NCBI GenBank assembly: GCA_022572335.1 | Contig: JACZWD010000183.1 | Coordinates: 1 to 5,143 of the forward strand | Direction: 5' to 3' | From: Pseudomonadota bacterium | GTDB lineage: Bacteria; Pseudomonadota; Alphaproteobacteria; Rhodospirillales; 2-02-FULL-58-16 | Length of the DNA stretch: 5,143 nucleotides | Program-made: the position numbers and the translations under genes | The notes under the pieces: model-generated | Told to the model about the DNA's origin: nothing | Seen by the model: only the letters and a program-made list of their open reading frames with translations | Databases searched by the model: none | In this document: in pieces, positions 4,998 through 5,143 of the stretch | Numbering within the stretch: the stretch's first letter is position 1 | Layout of the letters: each line of letters begins with the position of its first letter

Positions 4998-5143
4998 TGC
5001 ACAGTGTGACAACCGATCTCGAGGTCGAGGAAGCGCTTCGCCGCGTCGGCCGCGAAGACGATTCAAGAATCGATCTCGCCGAGGCGGCGCTCATGCTTGC
5101 CGCGTTCGATCGTCCCGGTGTCTCTGTTGACGCCTATCGCGAC
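4994..5143 (+). CDS. SirB1-type transglutaminase-like protein, N-terminal fragment
   Basis: The last 150 bases form an open frame of 50 codons that runs off the window. The N-terminal part is acidic and helical (DLEVEEALRRVGRED, 8-22), followed by IDLAEAALMLAAFDRPGV (26-43) and DAYRD. That IDLAEAAL-LAA-DRPGV-x-x-x-x-YR pattern resembles the helical N-terminus of SirB1 family proteins, which usually continue into a transglutaminase-like domain and often TPR repeats; this part is beyond the window. The start is uncertain: adjacent ATGs at 4994 and 4997 and a GTG at 5006 are all possible, and none has a clear ribosome binding site. Its base composition is less GC-rich than the catabolic genes to the left. 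The assignment is from a short recognisable stretch and is moderate. Confidence 0.65.
   Translation, partial: MMHSVTTDLEVEEALRRVGREDDSRIDLAEAALMLAAFDRPGVSVDAYRD

Noticed and set aside
4570..5002. Two overlapping - strand frames of about 90 codons in the gap
   Set aside because: No binding site, no recognisable motif, and one runs antisense into the start of the SirB1-like gene.

Overview
The window is a high-GC bacterial chromosome segment. Gene density, strong GC preference at third codon positions and the protein types suggest a proteobacterium, most likely an alphaproteobacterium; that placement is inference from family resemblance, with no marker gene present. No rRNA, tRNA, CRISPR array, transposase or phage gene was seen.

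Layout. Positions 1-250 are non-coding and hold two back-to-back palindromic units (1-92 and 103-196), each with long outer arms and a small inner hairpin built on the same cgatgc/gcatcg core. A secreted protein of unknown function follows (251-1051, +). After a 142-bp gap comes a two-gene + strand unit: a 4-carboxymuconolactone decarboxylase family protein (1194-1589) and a beta-hydroxyacid dehydrogenase of the 3-hydroxyisobutyrate dehydrogenase family (1586-2458), sharing an ATGA stop/start. Facing it, with 13 bp between stop codons, is a two-gene - strand operon: an RraA-like class II aldolase/decarboxylase (4041-3544) and an FMN-dependent alpha-hydroxy-acid oxidase/dehydrogenase (3551-2472), overlapping by 8 bp. 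Divergent from that operon is a small antibiotic-biosynthesis-monooxygenase (ABM) fold protein (4176-4472, +). The shared 134-bp divergent region carries a candidate promoter, a 7-bp direct repeat spaced one helical turn and a GC-rich hairpin.

From 4473 to 4993 there is about 520 bp of less GC-rich DNA without a convincing gene. It holds short inverted repeats and one weak 47-codon ORF. The window ends inside the first 50 codons of a SirB1-type transglutaminase-like protein (from 4994).

The five genes between 1194 and 4472 look like a small-carboxylic-acid catabolic cassette. The best-supported link is the overlapping oxidase/aldolase pair: the oxidase would turn a 2-hydroxy acid into a 2-oxo acid, and the RraA-like enzyme, which keeps the G-X20-R-D-X2-E metal/catalytic motif, could then cleave or decarboxylate a 2-oxo dicarboxylate. 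The dehydrogenase and decarboxylase-family pair could act on a related intermediate. The actual substrate cannot be read from the sequence, and no transporter or regulator gene lies in the window.
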